The position numbers and the translations under genes were made by a program. The notes below the pieces were generated by a model. It was not told the origin of the DNA, did no database searches, and worked only from the letters and a program-made list of their open reading frames with translations. From the NCBI RefSeq assembly GCF_904849725.1, contig NC_058523.1, positions 174,574,689-174,638,688 on the forward strand: a stretch of DNA of 64,000 bases. The letters are read 5' to 3'. The DNA is from Hordeum vulgare subsp. vulgare (lineage: Eukaryota; Streptophyta; Magnoliopsida; Poales; Poaceae). This document shows, in pieces, positions 32,533-45,200 of the stretch (positions are counted from its first letter, which is position 1; every line of letters begins with the position of its first letter).

Positions 32533-33480
32533 AGATACATGATGTAGGTTGGGGCATTGGTCAACCCAAATGACATGACTGTGCACACGTACATGCCATA
32601 CCTTGTCACAAATGTCGTCTTTGGTATATCTTCGGCCCGATTCTTTTGTTGGTAGTACCGAGATCTGAGATCTATCTTGGAGAATACCTTGGCACCATTT
32701 AACTGGTCGAATAGGTATTCAATCTTGGGGAGTGGATATTTATTCTTTATTGTGACTTCATTGAGAGAACGGTAATCAACGCAGAGCCTGATAATCCCAT
32801 CCTTCTTGGACACGAATAGAACAGGTGATCTCCAAGGTGAGTCACTAGGATGAATAAACCCCTTCCTGAGCTGCTCGGCTAGCTGCTTCTTTAGTTCTGT
32901 CAGTTCCTCCGATCCCATCCTATGGGGCTTCTTATAGATAGGCCTAGATCCGGGCATGAGCTCAATGATGAACTCGGTGTCTCGATCAGGAGGCATCCCG
33001 GGCAGTTCATCGGGGAAGATGCCTGGATATTCACATACCACTGCCACTTGATCCAACTTGTTTCGTGATAGCCAGTTAACCAGAGGGACGTGAGGGAAGA
33101 TAGACTCGGAAACATATTTGACTTTGATTCCTTGGTCATTGGTCATGATGACGGCCCTATTGGCGCAGTCTAGTATGCTCTGGTGCTTGGCCAACTAGTC
33201 CATGCCAAGGATCACATCCAAGCCTTGTGACTTAAGAACGATGATATCTGCTACAAAGTCTACTCCGTTAATGCTGATTCCAACTCCCCTACATCCTATG
33301 TTGGTCCTCAATACTGCACCCAGGGTTTGTACCGTCATTTGACCATTTAGGAATGTAGGTTTCAAACTACTCTTCGTAGCAAACTTTTTGGTGACAAAGG
33401 AATGTGAAGCACCTCAATCAAACAATATTATTGCTCGAGTGGATTGACGAGGAATGTAGCCAGTATGCAGTCCGAGTCTT
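32533..33480 (-). pseudogene. Element C pol, protease and RT N-terminal half
   Basis: Starting near 33480, retropepsin begins with IILFD, a stop, then GASHSFVTKKF: the Ser of the DSGA active site is TGA at 33414-33416. It continues with GVDFVADIIVL and GLDVILGMD and another stop. RT follows: [92 protein letters not shown]. The last residues meet the AGATA duplication of solo LTR F, and the FIDD box lies beyond it at 31012. The RT frame is open from 33194 to the insertion. Protease matures the particle; the stop at its active site makes this copy dead. Confidence 0.86.
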
Positions 33481-34685
33481 CCTGGGCTTCCTCCACGGAG
33501 ATGTGGTTTATATGACCCCTGTTGTCGTATTGTTGGTTGAGGGAAGCCTGATTTTTGTTGGGTGCTCCATGACCTCTTGTCCATGATTGGGCGCATTGGG
33601 GCGCGATGTATCGGTCTTCTTGTTTGGGCATTGCCTGGAGTAGTGTCTAGGCTGTCCACACCCGAAACAAGTTACCTGCCCATGGATGTTGGGCTTGCCC
33701 TCATTGTTGTTGGGAGGGTTGAACGCTGGCTTGGAGTTGGCATACTGTTGCGACTGAAAAATTAGGCGACGTGCAGGGGTTTTGTACTGTTGTTGCTGAT
33801 AGTTAGGCCTTGCTGGGGCTGTCTACCACGAGCGAGCTTTCTGATTGCTCGAACCACCATTGCCTGTCTGCTTGCGTTTGCGAGTATTATCCATAGCACG
33901 GAGCTTGTCTTCAAGCATGAGAGCCTTATTCACCAGATCAGAAAAGGTCCGCAGTCACACACAACAAGCTGATATTAGAGTGATTGTTGAAGCCCTTCCA
34001 TGAAGCGTTCTACCTTGGCGGCTTCAGTGCTGACATCATCACGCACATACCTCGACAAGAGGTTAAACTTTTGCAAGTATTCCTTGACTATGCCACTGCT
34101 TTGCTTCAGTGCACGGAACACCCGCTTCTTGATAGTCATCATTCCTGGGGGAATGTGAGCAGTGCGGAACCCGTCCTTGAAGACAGCCCAAGTGATAATT
34201 TGTGCGCCTTGCATGAATTGGAACCCATCCCACCAAGCCGTGGCACTGCCTCTGAGACAGTGAGAGGCATAGAGAAACTTTTCACGGTCGTCGGTGCAAA
34301 TAACCAGCGCGAGGAGGTGTTCAATGGTGTGGATCTACTCATCAGCATCCAGGGGCTCAGTTGTCTCAGTGAATATTGGAGGCGTAGTCCTCATGAACTC
34401 CGACAGAGTGGAGCAACCATTTCCATTTTTGCCCTGCGGTGGGTTGTTTGCTAAGGCCTGAGCTATCTGTTTGATAGCGGCATTGTTGGCCCGGTGTTCC
34501 TCATGGAGAGCCTGGAGGAACTGAGCCAGAGTCAGGTTCTCCGGAGGAGGCGGTGGCGGGGGAATGTCGCCTTGCGGCTGCTCCTAGTGAACTCCAGCTT
34601 GAGCACACCCACCGGCTCCTAGCTGCTGGCTAGATTCGCCAGTGCTGGGGTGGCCGAAGGTACCGGTGCGAGTAGCAATCACCAT
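33481..34685 (-). pseudogene. Element C gag
   Basis: The likely start is ATG at 34685 (MVIATRTGTFGHPSTGESS). A Pro-rich stretch (PPPPPPPENLTLAQFLQALH) precedes the retrotransposon gag domain: TPPIFTETTEPLDADE, LYASHCLRGSATAWWDGF, GAQIITWAVFKDGFRTAHIP, EYLQKFNLLSRYV and AKVERFMEGLQQSL. A C-terminal zinc knuckle follows (CFGCGQPRHYSRQC, about 33631-33672), then the protease. Stops: TAG at 34584-34586, TAG at 34336-34338 and TAA at 33975-33977; a frameshift lies before the protease. Gag packages RNA in the particle. Confidence 0.85.
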
Positions 34686-34994
34686 CCTATCTGGAGCAGT
34701 CAGGTCAATATCCCAAAATGGCCGAGAGGAAAGCATAAGGGATAAACGTGCCTACATAAGGGCGTGGTTTGGCATGGTACAAGTGTGTCAAACAAGAAGG
34801 ATCAAAGAACCCTATGAAAATACATTAATTTGAGATAAGTGATGTAGTCGCTTACATGTTTCCTACGGCAAAAGCACGACTTGCATTGAGAAACAAACAT
34901 AAAGCACACATTACAAGCATGCATGGTTTCATATGAACCATTACACGGACTCAACTTCACATGGGGACTCCTAGTTTGCCTTAATACGTCCATA
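34686..34994 (-). other. Element C spacer between upstream ORF and gag
   Basis: About 310 bp without a supported gene, rich in T on the - strand near 34810-34860. In elements with an upstream ORF such a gap can hold a second start or splice site for gag. I see no clear signal. Confidence 0.45.
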
Positions 34995-35765
34995 CTAAGT
35001 AACGGATTGCTCGGTTTCATACTCACGCTCCTCGGGGTCCTCCTCCTCGTCATCATCTATGCGGGCATCACCTCCCGTCAAGGGTGTGGGGGAAGGAATA
35101 AGTCCATCATGACGGTGCTTCATCAAAGAAGCGGTGAGGAGCTCTGTATACTCCTCAGCGGTCATGCGGCGACTCTGAATAGGGGTGACCTTATGTAGTG
35201 GTATTCCTGTTCTGGATGCGACAGTAGGATGTCCTCTGAGTGCTCCTTCTTTCTTGATCTTGGTTGCCTTCATCTTTTCTTGGCGGAGTAGCTCCTTGAT
35301 ACGATGGAGTTCTTGGCGAATCCCCACTAATTCCTTGATCAGGTTGTGAACCAGGTTGTCGGCATAGAGGCTGAAGTAGGTCTGAAACATGAGTGGAGTA
35401 CCTCCTTCCGGGGATGGGTTTAGCGTCCAACTCCCGTACGCCTCATCCTTAACAAAACGTAGGTGGCGGGTTACTGGCTCATCAGCCATCTCTGGAAGGA
35501 AGTCACAGATGTGCACGAGCGCCTCTCGTGTTGCCGTCTCAGCTGCCAATACTAGAGTCTCCATCTATGGCCCTTCAAAGAACCAACTCGTTGGAGACTC
35601 ATTTGCCTTCACAATCACATCCACGTGATATTCCTTTGTGCTGGCATTGACCCAGTGCTCGTTGTAGAGGTAAACAGGCGTTCGACGTACTTGACATTTC
35701 TCCAAGCTGTCCCCTAGAAGTAGGGGAAAGCCAGTTTCCAAGAGTGTCTCAGGTATGATGGCCAT
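34995..35765 (-). pseudogene. Element C extra ORF upstream of gag (orf0-like)
   Basis: Two abutting frames, 35765-35565 (66 codons, MAIIPETLLETGFPLLLG) and 35564-34995 (189 codons, METLVLAAETATREALVHIC), lie in the same phase, separated only by one TAG at 35565-35567. Without it the product would be about 256 residues. The C-terminal part has a Lys-rich helix (HRIKELLRQEKMKATKIKKE) and an acidic tail (DDDEEEDPEEREYE). I recall extra ORFs named orf0 before gag in RIRE3/RIRE8-type rice elements. I do not recognise a catalytic domain, and function is unknown. It is far better preserved than gag. Confidence 0.72.
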
Positions 35766-35992
35766 CTATAAGGTTTTAGGAGAGAGGTCAGAAAGTTGTG
35801 AATGGTATCGAAAGGTTGTAGGGGTGTAGAAAACCCCAAGTGTAAGGACTGTGTGTGTTATTCGTCCCGGCTAATGTCCATGCTACCTAAGGCTTCCTAC
35901 ACTCAGGATGGCTCCTATACTAGCTCTATGGGGACCCCGACTTACGAGTCAAGATCTCCGAATGAACGTGTACAATGAGCCCAGATATCAAT
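35766..35992 (-). promoter_or_regulatory. Element C untranslated leader and degenerate PBS
   Basis: On the - strand a PBS-like TTGATATCTGGGCTC (about 35992-35978) follows an LTR-end-like GTGAGCA. It matches 9 of 12 core positions of the tRNA-Met PBS TGGTATCAGAGC. About 210 bp of leader follow up to the ATG at 35765. The mismatches could be mutations in an old copy. The LTR border is therefore approximate. Confidence 0.45.
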
Positions 35993-37834
35993 GCTCACTA
36001 AACACACATATACTGAATAACAAGAGTCTTACATCCATGATTAACGTCTGATACAATTAATGAACGTTATGGTCAAGTCTTACATAGATAGGGCCATGAA
36101 GGCCAAACATAGCTACTCAACTACTAGCGGAAATCTTGGTAGTAAATGTGAACCTGTGCCATCAGCCTTAACCAACACGCATTCTGACTGGGAAGCGTCC
36201 TAGTTCACGTGTCCGTCTCCAACGACGAATTCTTCTCCATATTCTGGTTCCTCCATGTCTGGTCAATAAAATAACCCGTGGCAAGCCAATGAGTACTTTT
36301 GAATGTACTCGCAAACAGCCCATGATACGGATTATGCAATAAAATGAAATATGAAGTATAATGCAGTCGTTGCCGAAAGCAGGGTTTATTAATGCATAAA
36401 CATGGTCAAGTATCTATATGGTCATGCATCACTAGGTAAATAGTAACCGTAAGAACAGGTTACAGACATCAACATAAATAATTCTGAGGGCCGAACATCT
36501 CATGTTCACCCTCCATGTCAAGACATCAGACTTGACCCAAGTATTCACTTTCTCTTGTAACACCTTTATACACACGCACACTTGGTTTATGCAGAAACGA
36601 CTAGACGTAGCCTAAGCGGGATTATCCAACTCTGCTTGACCGTGGACATGGCTATTCAAATAGTTTTACACTCTGCAAAGGTTGCACGCTGTACCCACGA
36701 GATCCGGTAAACTTCTGTGTCATCCATGACTCGCGGTATATAACATACTTGAGGTAAGTACCCGATCTATGCCTTTCCCCTGGCGACACTAGACAAAGAG
36801 TCCACTCGACTGGTACCTAGCCTGCATGATGTACGTCTTACGAGCACCAACTCTAGACCGTATCATCCATGCAGGGACAAACAGTGTACCCGGAACACGT
36901 AAAAACGGCATACTCACTCTACCTGGCACGACCCCATCACGAGAGTGATCATATCACTCTCGCCACTACTAATGCAGGCTCCTTGCTAGAACAGCGAGAG
37001 TAATCAACACAACCCCGTCCCATAAAAGGGTATCGTGGTTGCACATGTAAGGTTGGGATGGTCAGCAAATCTTAAATCTAATCCCATTTCCGAAACCACT
37101 CACGCAAAACCTTTCCAGTACACCACTTCTTTCTCAAGTGGTCACCCATCTCAACACCATCACCCTCGGGAATTAGTGGCACCTGATGGGGTTTTCGAAA
37201 AACCTTCAATCTCACCTTTGTGTTACCCCCACAATGCATAGGCTTATCCTATTCGTAGCACTACTATCTACTTGTGAAATTCTGTCAGCGTGACCCTCAT
37301 AGATGGTAAGGTCATGCTCAAATGCAAGTGCTCCAGAGGAGCCATCGGTAACACCATACCGAGGGTGTACCGATTAACCATGATCATATGCATCGAAATA
37401 AAGTATTCAACATGGCATGCATAAATATTTTCTCATACAAGGTCAAAGGGATGCTTGCCTTGATCAGCTAGGTATCCGGGGTCTTCAGGTCTTTGGGTCC
37501 AATTCCTTCATCAAACGCGTGATTTATCGTCGTAATAGTAATAATATTGATAAGGACCACAACCAAAAACAGAGTACAAACTCACATCAAAAAATGTTAC
37601 CCTATACTGTAAAATCCTATTATTATTCATCCAAACTTTTGTTTCTGGTACAACATATTTGGGAAGGCATCGAAATTGATGTTTTGAGCAGGGAGAAGGA
37701 CGAGGGAGTGGTGAAGAAGGCTCGGAAGGCCTTTGCGGTCACATGGGGGGTGAATGGGGCTCCGGAGCATGCCTGTAGCCCGAGTTAGATAGAGCCCCGA
37801 TGCGGCAGCGCCTTGGTCGATCTCGAGTACCTGG
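35993..37834 (-). repeat. Element C 5' LTR, inner part
   Basis: Sequence between the PBS-like site and LARD B, continuing at 50159-51861 beyond it. Together the two parts give an LTR of about 3.5 kb, normal for Tekay-like elements. The inner border is inferred only from the PBS-like site, since the matching part of the 3' LTR is outside the window. No convincing gene. It ends in the CCTGG duplication (37830-37834). Confidence 0.65.
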
Positions 37835-38501
37835 TGTGACAGCCCGATGCCGATGTTCCAGAAGATTCCCCTCTCTTTCTGTTTTCGTCGCGTGTCTATT
37901 TTTATTTGTCGCATCATCATCGCATCATGCGCATCATCAGCATTGCGTCGGCGTCCTGTTGCCGCCAGTTTTTGAAAACCTTGCATTCGTTAGTAGTTGC
38001 CGGTTCTCGTCGTTGTCCGTTCTGAGTCCGACCGCACATGCACGCGCCCACGGCATCGTCGAAACCTTGTTTTAAAGTGTACGTAAAACTTTCTCCGATT
38101 GAGCTGGAACTTGGCGTGCGGTATTAATTTAGTGTAGGTAGGCCGTCCGTCAAATATCATCGCGATCGGAGCTCGTCTGTTACCCGTGTCGTTTATTATA
38201 TAGCGGCACTATAGCCGGTCAATTGTCGGACGTTTCGGTATTTTAAACTCTGTCACCGGGTTGCCCGTTTTCCCCCTCTTCTCTGCCTAGCCCCTCTGCA
38301 CAGTGCATCGACCCTACGCGCAGCCCAGTCCGGGAACCTCACGGAACCCGAACCCGGCGGTCATGTCCATTGGATCTGGATCAACCCCGTTTTACCGCAA
38401 GCAGTCATCAGCTTGTCCATTGGCCTCTCTAATCTAGTTATTTTTTTTCGACCGTCCGATCCGAATTGGAGGGTTCAAATAACCCCTAATCTAACCTACC
38501 T

Positions 38502-38510
38502 TATATATAG
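38502..38510 (+). promoter_or_regulatory. LARD B 5' LTR TATA box
   Basis: TATATATAG about 670 bp into the LTR, directly before a CT-rich leader. The same box is at 46375-46383 in the 3' LTR. Confidence 0.72.
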
Positions 38511-39461
38511 TCCACCTAATCTAACCTAGCCCTAGCTGTCCCATCCATCAATTCCCTCTCCGCCGCCACCCACTGAAAATTTCCCCTTGGCATCCATCCC
38601 CATCCAACCACATTGTTGAGACCACCTTCCTTGTTTTCCGCCGTCGTCCAACCTGCAACATCCTCCCTCTTCCCCGAGTGGACCCGTCCGCCTCCCTTGG
38701 ATCCGTGCGCCAGCGCACCTCGTCTCCAAGCAGCAGGCAAGAGCTGGCCTCCAGCAGCACTCATGGCACCCGTGATTCAACTAGCTCCACCCGTGCGCCT
38801 CCGTGCTCGACCCTGGCCCCCAGCAAGCGGCGCCGTCCACCTCTCCTCTCGAGCCCGAGCCAAGCCGACCCCGCCGTCGTTCCAGCAAGTTGCCGGCAGC
38901 CACAGCTCCGCAGGCCGGACCAGGGTCCCTCCCTTCTCCTTCTTCCTGCTCTCTTCCATCTATTCCTGACTCTCTCTCTGTCTCATCTCTCTCTCGTTTC
39001 TTTCAGCAGGCCTCCATGGTCGCCTCCCCAAGAAGCTCCCCGTCGGCCGGCCTCGCGGTGCCAGACGCCGCATCCACCGGGAATGGAACCGCGACACCAA
39101 GGTCATCTAGATACGACTAGAGCTCGCCTTCCTGCCCATCCGTGACGCGTGTCATCCTCCATGGTCTTCTCCTCTGCTCCTGTTCGTCAGAAAACGAGCA
39201 GAGCCAGGACGTCGTTGCTTCGAGCGAGCGTGGTGCTCGCATGCCCAGGCAGGTGCCCCGCCCCCTCGTGCGCTTCTCCCTCCTCTCTTCTCGGCCTCCT
39301 CTCCCCCCTGACTTCTCTCTCTTGCAGGAGTCCATGCCCTCCATGGACAGGAGCTGCGTTCCCCACCTGGCAACAGAGATATCTCTGTTTCACATTTCAG
39401 TTTCGTCAGGTTCGGCTCAGATATGGTTCATCTTGCGGAAACCCCTTTTTGCATCACTGAT

Positions 39462-39537
39462 TCGCTTGTATCCCAGTGTCAGCGCGCTTGGTAGCAAACC
39501 TGAGGTCCAGGGATCAAATCCCGCCGGCGCCTCCTTT
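39462..39537 (+). ncRNA. tRNA-like module 1 in LARD B 5' LTR
   Basis: The A-box region TATCCCAGTGTC starts at 39469 and has lost one base compared with the 3' LTR copy. B box GGATCAAATCC is at 39511-39521, 42 nt away, and a T4 run is at 39534-39537. The stretch between the boxes ends TGAGGTCCAG, much like a tRNA variable loop. Acceptor pairing is not convincing. Confidence 0.57.
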
Positions 39538-39616
39538 TGTTTATTTCATTTTTTTCCTGTTGCACCAGCAGTAGATTTAGTTTAGCTATGCTAAGTCCTC
39601 ATCTATGGTCAGTTGT

Positions 39617-39694
39617 GCTGCAGTAGCATAGTGGTGTGGAGTTGTGCTTATGGTACCCTAGGTTCAGGGTTCGAATCCCCTTGCACCCCATTTT
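39617..39694 (+). ncRNA. tRNA-like module 2 in LARD B 5' LTR
   Basis: A box TAGCATAGTGGT (39624-39635; 11 of 12) and perfect B box GGTTCGAATCC (39668-39678) are 44 nt apart. A T4 run (39691-39694) and then a T8 run follow. GTGC before the A box could pair with GCAC after the T-arm, a trace of an acceptor stem. Of all modules this has the best combined boxes and terminator. Confidence 0.62.
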
Positions 39695-40904
39695 ATTTTT
39701 TTTAGGTGTGTGGTGAAGTAGTTGGGGTGTGTGTATTGTGGGGGTATGGCCCACTTGCATACACCCATTAGGGGCCCTGGTGAGTATGACCAGTGGGACC
39801 CCCTGATGTTTATATGTATTTTTTGTTGTTGTTGCTTTGTTTTGGTTAGGTTTGTGATGTATTTCCAAATCTGGAATATTCTGTAAGAGGAATATGCCAA
39901 ATCTGGCATATCAAGAACAACCCCTGTTCTTGTTATTAGCGGAGTTTGATCTTGTGTAGTTTTTCCTTTGCTGTTTCTGGTGTTTTCTGCATGCATATAT
40001 AGCAGTGTAATATATGAATTTGGGGTAGAAGAACCCAATGAATCCAATGGTGGCACTGGATTCCAGTTGTGAGCAGTTTTGCAGAAGTGGCACTTTGTGA
40101 TGAGGTGGCACTATTTGACCTCGTAGGTTGGTGTAAGTGCGTAGTTAGGGATTGAGCATACATGCATCATTTTAGTTAGTGCTTCCTGTTGTGCATGTCT
40201 CTTGATTGTAGCTCCGTTCTATGTTCCACGTGTGAACCGGCTAAGATGACATGTAGAATCACCGCTTCACCCCTTGCCATGTTAACAACATTTAATATTG
40301 CCGTGTAACTAATCGGGATAGAACTAAATGATTAATGTGGAGTTTCGTCAATATGCAACTCCTTGCATATTGAACTTCACTTAATGTGTAGTGTTTGATT
40401 GTGTGATTTGTCATGCCGTGACTTGCATGTATTCAACTGTTCATGCATCATTTGTGTTGTGCATCGTGTGGTGAATTCTGTGTGATGATTTGTGTTTCCG
40501 GTTTCCTTCGTCTCGATAGAGCTCCGCTTGCGTGCCGGATTGTGAGGACCCGTTCGACTACGTCAGTTCGTCTGATTCACGGAGGCATTCTTCTTCCAAG
40601 CGGGATCTCAGGCAAGATGATCATTTCCCCAGATACCATTACTATCATTGCCATGCTAGTTTTACCGTTGCTATCGTTTACGTCTCGTTGCCTACCACCT
40701 GTTAAATATCAGCCTCTCTACAATGCCATGAAGCCATCAACCTGTCCGATCTAGCAAACCACTGATTGGCTAAGTTACTGCTTGCTTAACCCTGTTGATA
40801 GCGTTCCTAGTTGCAGGTGCATTTGCTTCCATGTGACAACATGGGTTCCTTGTTATATCACCATATTTAAATGATATTTAATTTAATGCACCTATACACT
40901 TGTT

Positions 40905-40952
40905 AAAGGTGGAAGGCTCGGCCTTTCTAGCCTGGTGTTTTGTTCCACCTTT
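40905..40952 (+). other. Conserved 48-nt hairpin, LARD B 5' LTR
   Basis: Arms AAAGGTGGAA and TTCCACCTTT, with the same loop as in LARD A. Confidence 0.6.
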
Positions 40953-42283
40953 GCCCCCTTAGTTTCGGCTACCGGTGTTATGTTCCATAAATGAGCGCTC
41001 CTAACACGATCGGGGTTGTTATGGGGACCCCCTTGATAATTCGTTTTAGATTAAAGCTGGTCTGGCAAGGCCCAACATTGGTACTACATTTGCCTAAACA
41101 CCTAATAAAATTGCATAGGGACTTTCCGGACCCCGAGGATAATTTAATCAACCCCCGGGCCAGTACTCCTCATGAGTGTTGGTCCCACCTGAGCGTTGTC
41201 CGGCGCCCCTCTGGTCACCCGGAGGTTTAGCGATCCCGACGTCTAGCTCATCCGCCGTGTCCTGAGAATGAGGTACGCGACTCCTATCAGGATCGTCGAC
41301 ACGTCGGGCAGCCTTGCTGGATTAGTTTTACCTTTGACGAGATATCTTGTGCATCGGGATTTCGATGATGCTTTGGGTAATCTCAGAGTTGAGGTTTTCC
41401 ACTAGGGAATCCGACGAGATCGCGAGCTTCGTGATCGAGGATTTCTATGCGGCTTGTGGTAATTTGTGATGGACTAGTTGGAGCACCCCTGCAGGGTTAA
41501 ATCTTTTCGGAAAGCCGTGCCCGCGGTTATGTGGCAACGTGGAAACTTTGTTTAACACTGGTTCTAGATAACTTGAAGTTAATCAATTAAAATATGCCAA
41601 CTGTGTGCATAACCGTGACTGTCTCTTTCGAGAGTTCCTTCTCCGATCGAGGACACGGTGGGGTTATGTCTGACGTAGGTAGGTGTTCAGGATCATTCAT
41701 TTGATCATCAGTAGACACGTCCGTTATGCGTAGATCTTCCCCCTCTTATTTCTTGTACTCGTAAGTTTAGCCACCAAATATATGCTTAGCCGCTGCTGCA
41801 ACCTCACCACTTAACCATACCTCACCCACTTAGCTTTGCTAGTCTTGATACCTTTGGAAATGAAATTGCTGAGTCCCCTGTGGCTCACAGATTGCTAGAA
41901 CACCAGTTGCAGGTACATGTAAAGGTTACTTGACGCGAGCGCGTTGATTGTTCATTTGGAGTTGCTTCTTCTTCTTCTTCATCGATCTAGGATGGGCTCC
42001 AGGCCGGCAGCCTGGGATAGCAAGGATGGACGTCGTTTCATTTTCTCGTTTGTTTTCGTCCGTAGTCGGACCCTGCTCTTACTCTTGATGATTATGTAAT
42101 GTACCGATGTGACTCTGATGTAGCTTGTGGCGAGTGTAAGCCAACTCTGTATATATATCTCTTCTTTTCAGTACATGTACTTGTAACGATATCCATTCTT
42201 GCGACACGACGAGATGCGCTTCTATCCCTGACGAGGCCTTCGTGCCAAATTGAGGATAGGGTCGCATCTTGGGCATGACAAGT

Positions 42284-42295
42284 TGGTATCAGAGC
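42284..42295 (+). promoter_or_regulatory. LARD B primer binding site (tRNA-iMet type)
   Basis: TGGTATCAGAGC begins three bases (AGT) after the LTR end, with the same spacing as LARD A. Intact. Confidence 0.9.
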
Positions 42296-45200
42296 AAGGA
42301 CCGACCTAGGAGCCCCCTTGATTGATCGAACTTGGCCGAGTCGAGTCCAGTGAAAAACTATTTGAGTCTTAGTTATATATCGGAGAGTAGGATTCTTTTT
42401 TCTCCTATTCTATGCTCTGGTGAGGAATCTTGACGTAATAATTTATTCTACTCCTCTTCTCACTCAAAATTTTTTTTAGGATCACGCGGATATTATTGGG
42501 ATCTATATGATGCCGATGTGACGGAGTTCTGTCTTGGTGCCTCCTGTCTGACTTGATTTTCTTCCGGGGAGTTGAGCTCCAGGGGATTCTTGAGCACATC
42601 GTTATCATTCAGATTTCTTAGTATCTCAGAACGAAGGATGTTCGTAATTGCTTCAATACTAGTAGTGGCGAGATAACCCTGATGTCCCCAGTACTGGTGC
42701 AGATTGTTCGGGAGTACTGCCATACTTTGTATCGTTTTGATCACGAGGGTCTGTTGTAGATGAAGGTCCGAGATTCTGGTCGTGTGTTGACGGATGTGAT
42801 ATAACTGACGGGTTAGTATAGGAGTTGTGTGTTATTACTCCTTGTATCCGTGTACCAGATTGCATGACCAGATATTTCGGGAATTCATAGGTGGGAATTC
42901 AAGTAGTTGCTTATAGGACAATCTTCCAACAAATACATGATGTTAGGTTGGGGTTCGACATCTAGTGGATTCGTTTGTTCACGGTCGACTTACAGCGGTA
43001 CACGTTGTGTCTTAAAGAGTCCTTGTAGCTTGCTACGACTCGGGAACGCTTCGTATGTCGGGTGCACTGCCTTGCACTTGATGGCTACTGTAAGGTTCGA
43101 GCCCGTGCGATCCTGTCCACGAAAATATCGGACGAAATCTTTCTCATGAGTTTGTTCTAGCTTGTTTCTTAAGCCTCACCCTTTGTTTTATTGGAATGTG
43201 GTAATTCGTGTTGCTTCGATGTCAAGTGGTGATTTCAGATCTTTCCTAATCTGTGTTCTCATATTTTTTTTGTGAGAATGCAAATACTTTTGCTTAATCA
43301 ATTCTCTTGTTAATTCTTGTCAACCGGAGTCGTCATGTTAATTCTTTTCCAACCGGTGTGCTCCTCTTCAAGTGTAATCAATCCTCTCCAATTTTTGCAG
43401 ATCATTCTCTCAATTATTCCGGAGTTCATCTCATCTGTCCCGAGTTATCTTTGTTTTTTTCCCAACCTCCCGCCCTTTTTCTTAGTGATTCAATTTTCAT
43501 CCAAGAGTTTTCTTTTCATTGTGCTTCCGCTATCTCTTCTTCCTTTTTGTAGCCGGTGATTCATTGTGAACATTCTCCGGAGTCGTGTTCATCATTTCTT
43601 CATTTTGTTCCTTCCCGGTGAATTTAATTCAGCTATTCGTGTTCATCATATCCTTTTTCATCCTTGTAATTCTCTTTCATGTTGGAGATTCTTTCAGCCT
43701 ATCTTGGTTATTCATTCCTCTCTTTTCATCCGGTGCGTTGAAGATATCTCAGAGTTTCTTGTTTCAGATCTTTCATTATTTTGAGGTGCTAACCTCATCT
43801 AGTTTGCTTATACCGGCGCAATATCTCTCGTTCTAGCAATTGTTTCAACGATGGTTTCTTGAGTGGGCCCATAACCCACAGGTTCTTTCCCAGGATCGTA
43901 CTTGGCTCTTTTATTCTTTTCCGGAGATCTTTAAATCTTTTCAACTATGACGTAAGTATGAATTTCATCAGTCATATTCTTTATTCAAGACCTATTTGAA
44001 TTAATTCTCATATTTGGCTCAACCTTTCATTCTTCATTATTCTGGAGTGTCTCAATATTCTTGGTGTTGTTCTCGTCATCATTCGCAGCTTGCAAATTCC
44101 AAGGAGTGTTTCTCTCAGTCTTGTTCCATTCTTGTGAAGACTATCACCTCAGCTTCGTGTATCCTCTCATTTGTTCCAATCATGAGTGATCCCTTCTTGC
44201 TATCCGGTGCTTCTATGAGTTGTTTTTATTCTTTATCCTCCGAAGGCCATCATTTCAGAAGATTCTTCGTTCTCAGCTTTCAGCTTTCATCCTCAATTCC
44301 TCTCAATTGTTGACTCTTCGTTCGTCTCTCGGTTATTCCGGTGCCTTGTTCTAGTTTTTCTCTCAGGTGGCTCATGATCTCGTCGTTCTCATGTTTCTCC
44401 ATTGATTCTTGGTTTTCCATTCAACAGTGAATTCTTTCCGGTGCTTCCTTCAATCACGCCTCAAGCGGTGCTTATCTCTCTGTCTCTTCAATATTCTTTC
44501 AAGAGGAATAAGTTGTATGCTAAATCCGTTGCTTGTCATCAATTTAACTTGATGAAGGATTAGCTTAACATAATTCTTATTCTTGTTTCATCAAATGATT
44601 TCAATTCTTCTTCCGGAGTGGCTGTTGGTATCAATTTCTTTTCTCAAGTGTTCTTATATTTTCTTTTCCGGAGTTGCAAGTTCTATCAAGTTTCTCTCCG
44701 TGAGGCTTCATCTAAATCCTGGCAAGGTCATAATCATATTCTTTTCTACCTTCATATCTTTGCATCGTTCATTTGTATACGGAGGTCCTTCATGGTGGTT
44801 CATCAAGGTTTCAATCCATTCTCAAGTGTTCTTCAAGATTCTTGTTGGAGAACCTTAAGTATCATTTCTCTTGCATTTATATGTGCAATTGTTTTTCCTT
44901 TATCCTTTGAGGTGGTATTATAGCATTCTTGTTAGTGTAGGAGTTCGAACAGTTTTCCTTTCAAGAATGAGATAATTAAATCCACCAGTTCTATGATCAT
45001 GAGATAATTCCAACTCATGGTTTCTTCCTTGAGTTATCTTGGTTTAGGCTTCACCTAAAGCTTGTCTAAGGATGTCGCTATTATGGTAATTATCATTCAT
45101 TCAAGTTCTCAATATATCCTTTTGGTGTAAGAAATTGTTCATATCTTGTTTTTCCCAATCAATCCTTGTTTCTGTTAGTGGCGGGTTGTCACTTCATTAG

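Larger units (their letters stand above)
37835..42280 (+). repeat. LARD B 5' LTR
   Basis: It starts TGTGACAGCCCGATG and ends GGGCATGACA. It has a TATA box (38502-38510), a GC-rich leader with acceptor-like pyrimidine tracts ending CAGCAG (39009) and TTGCAG (39326), tRNA-like modules at 39462-39537 and 39617-39694, a hairpin at 40905-40952 and a CTT microsatellite near 41965-41980. The 3' part, from about 40540, aligns with LARD A and the solo LTR. Confidence 0.92.
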
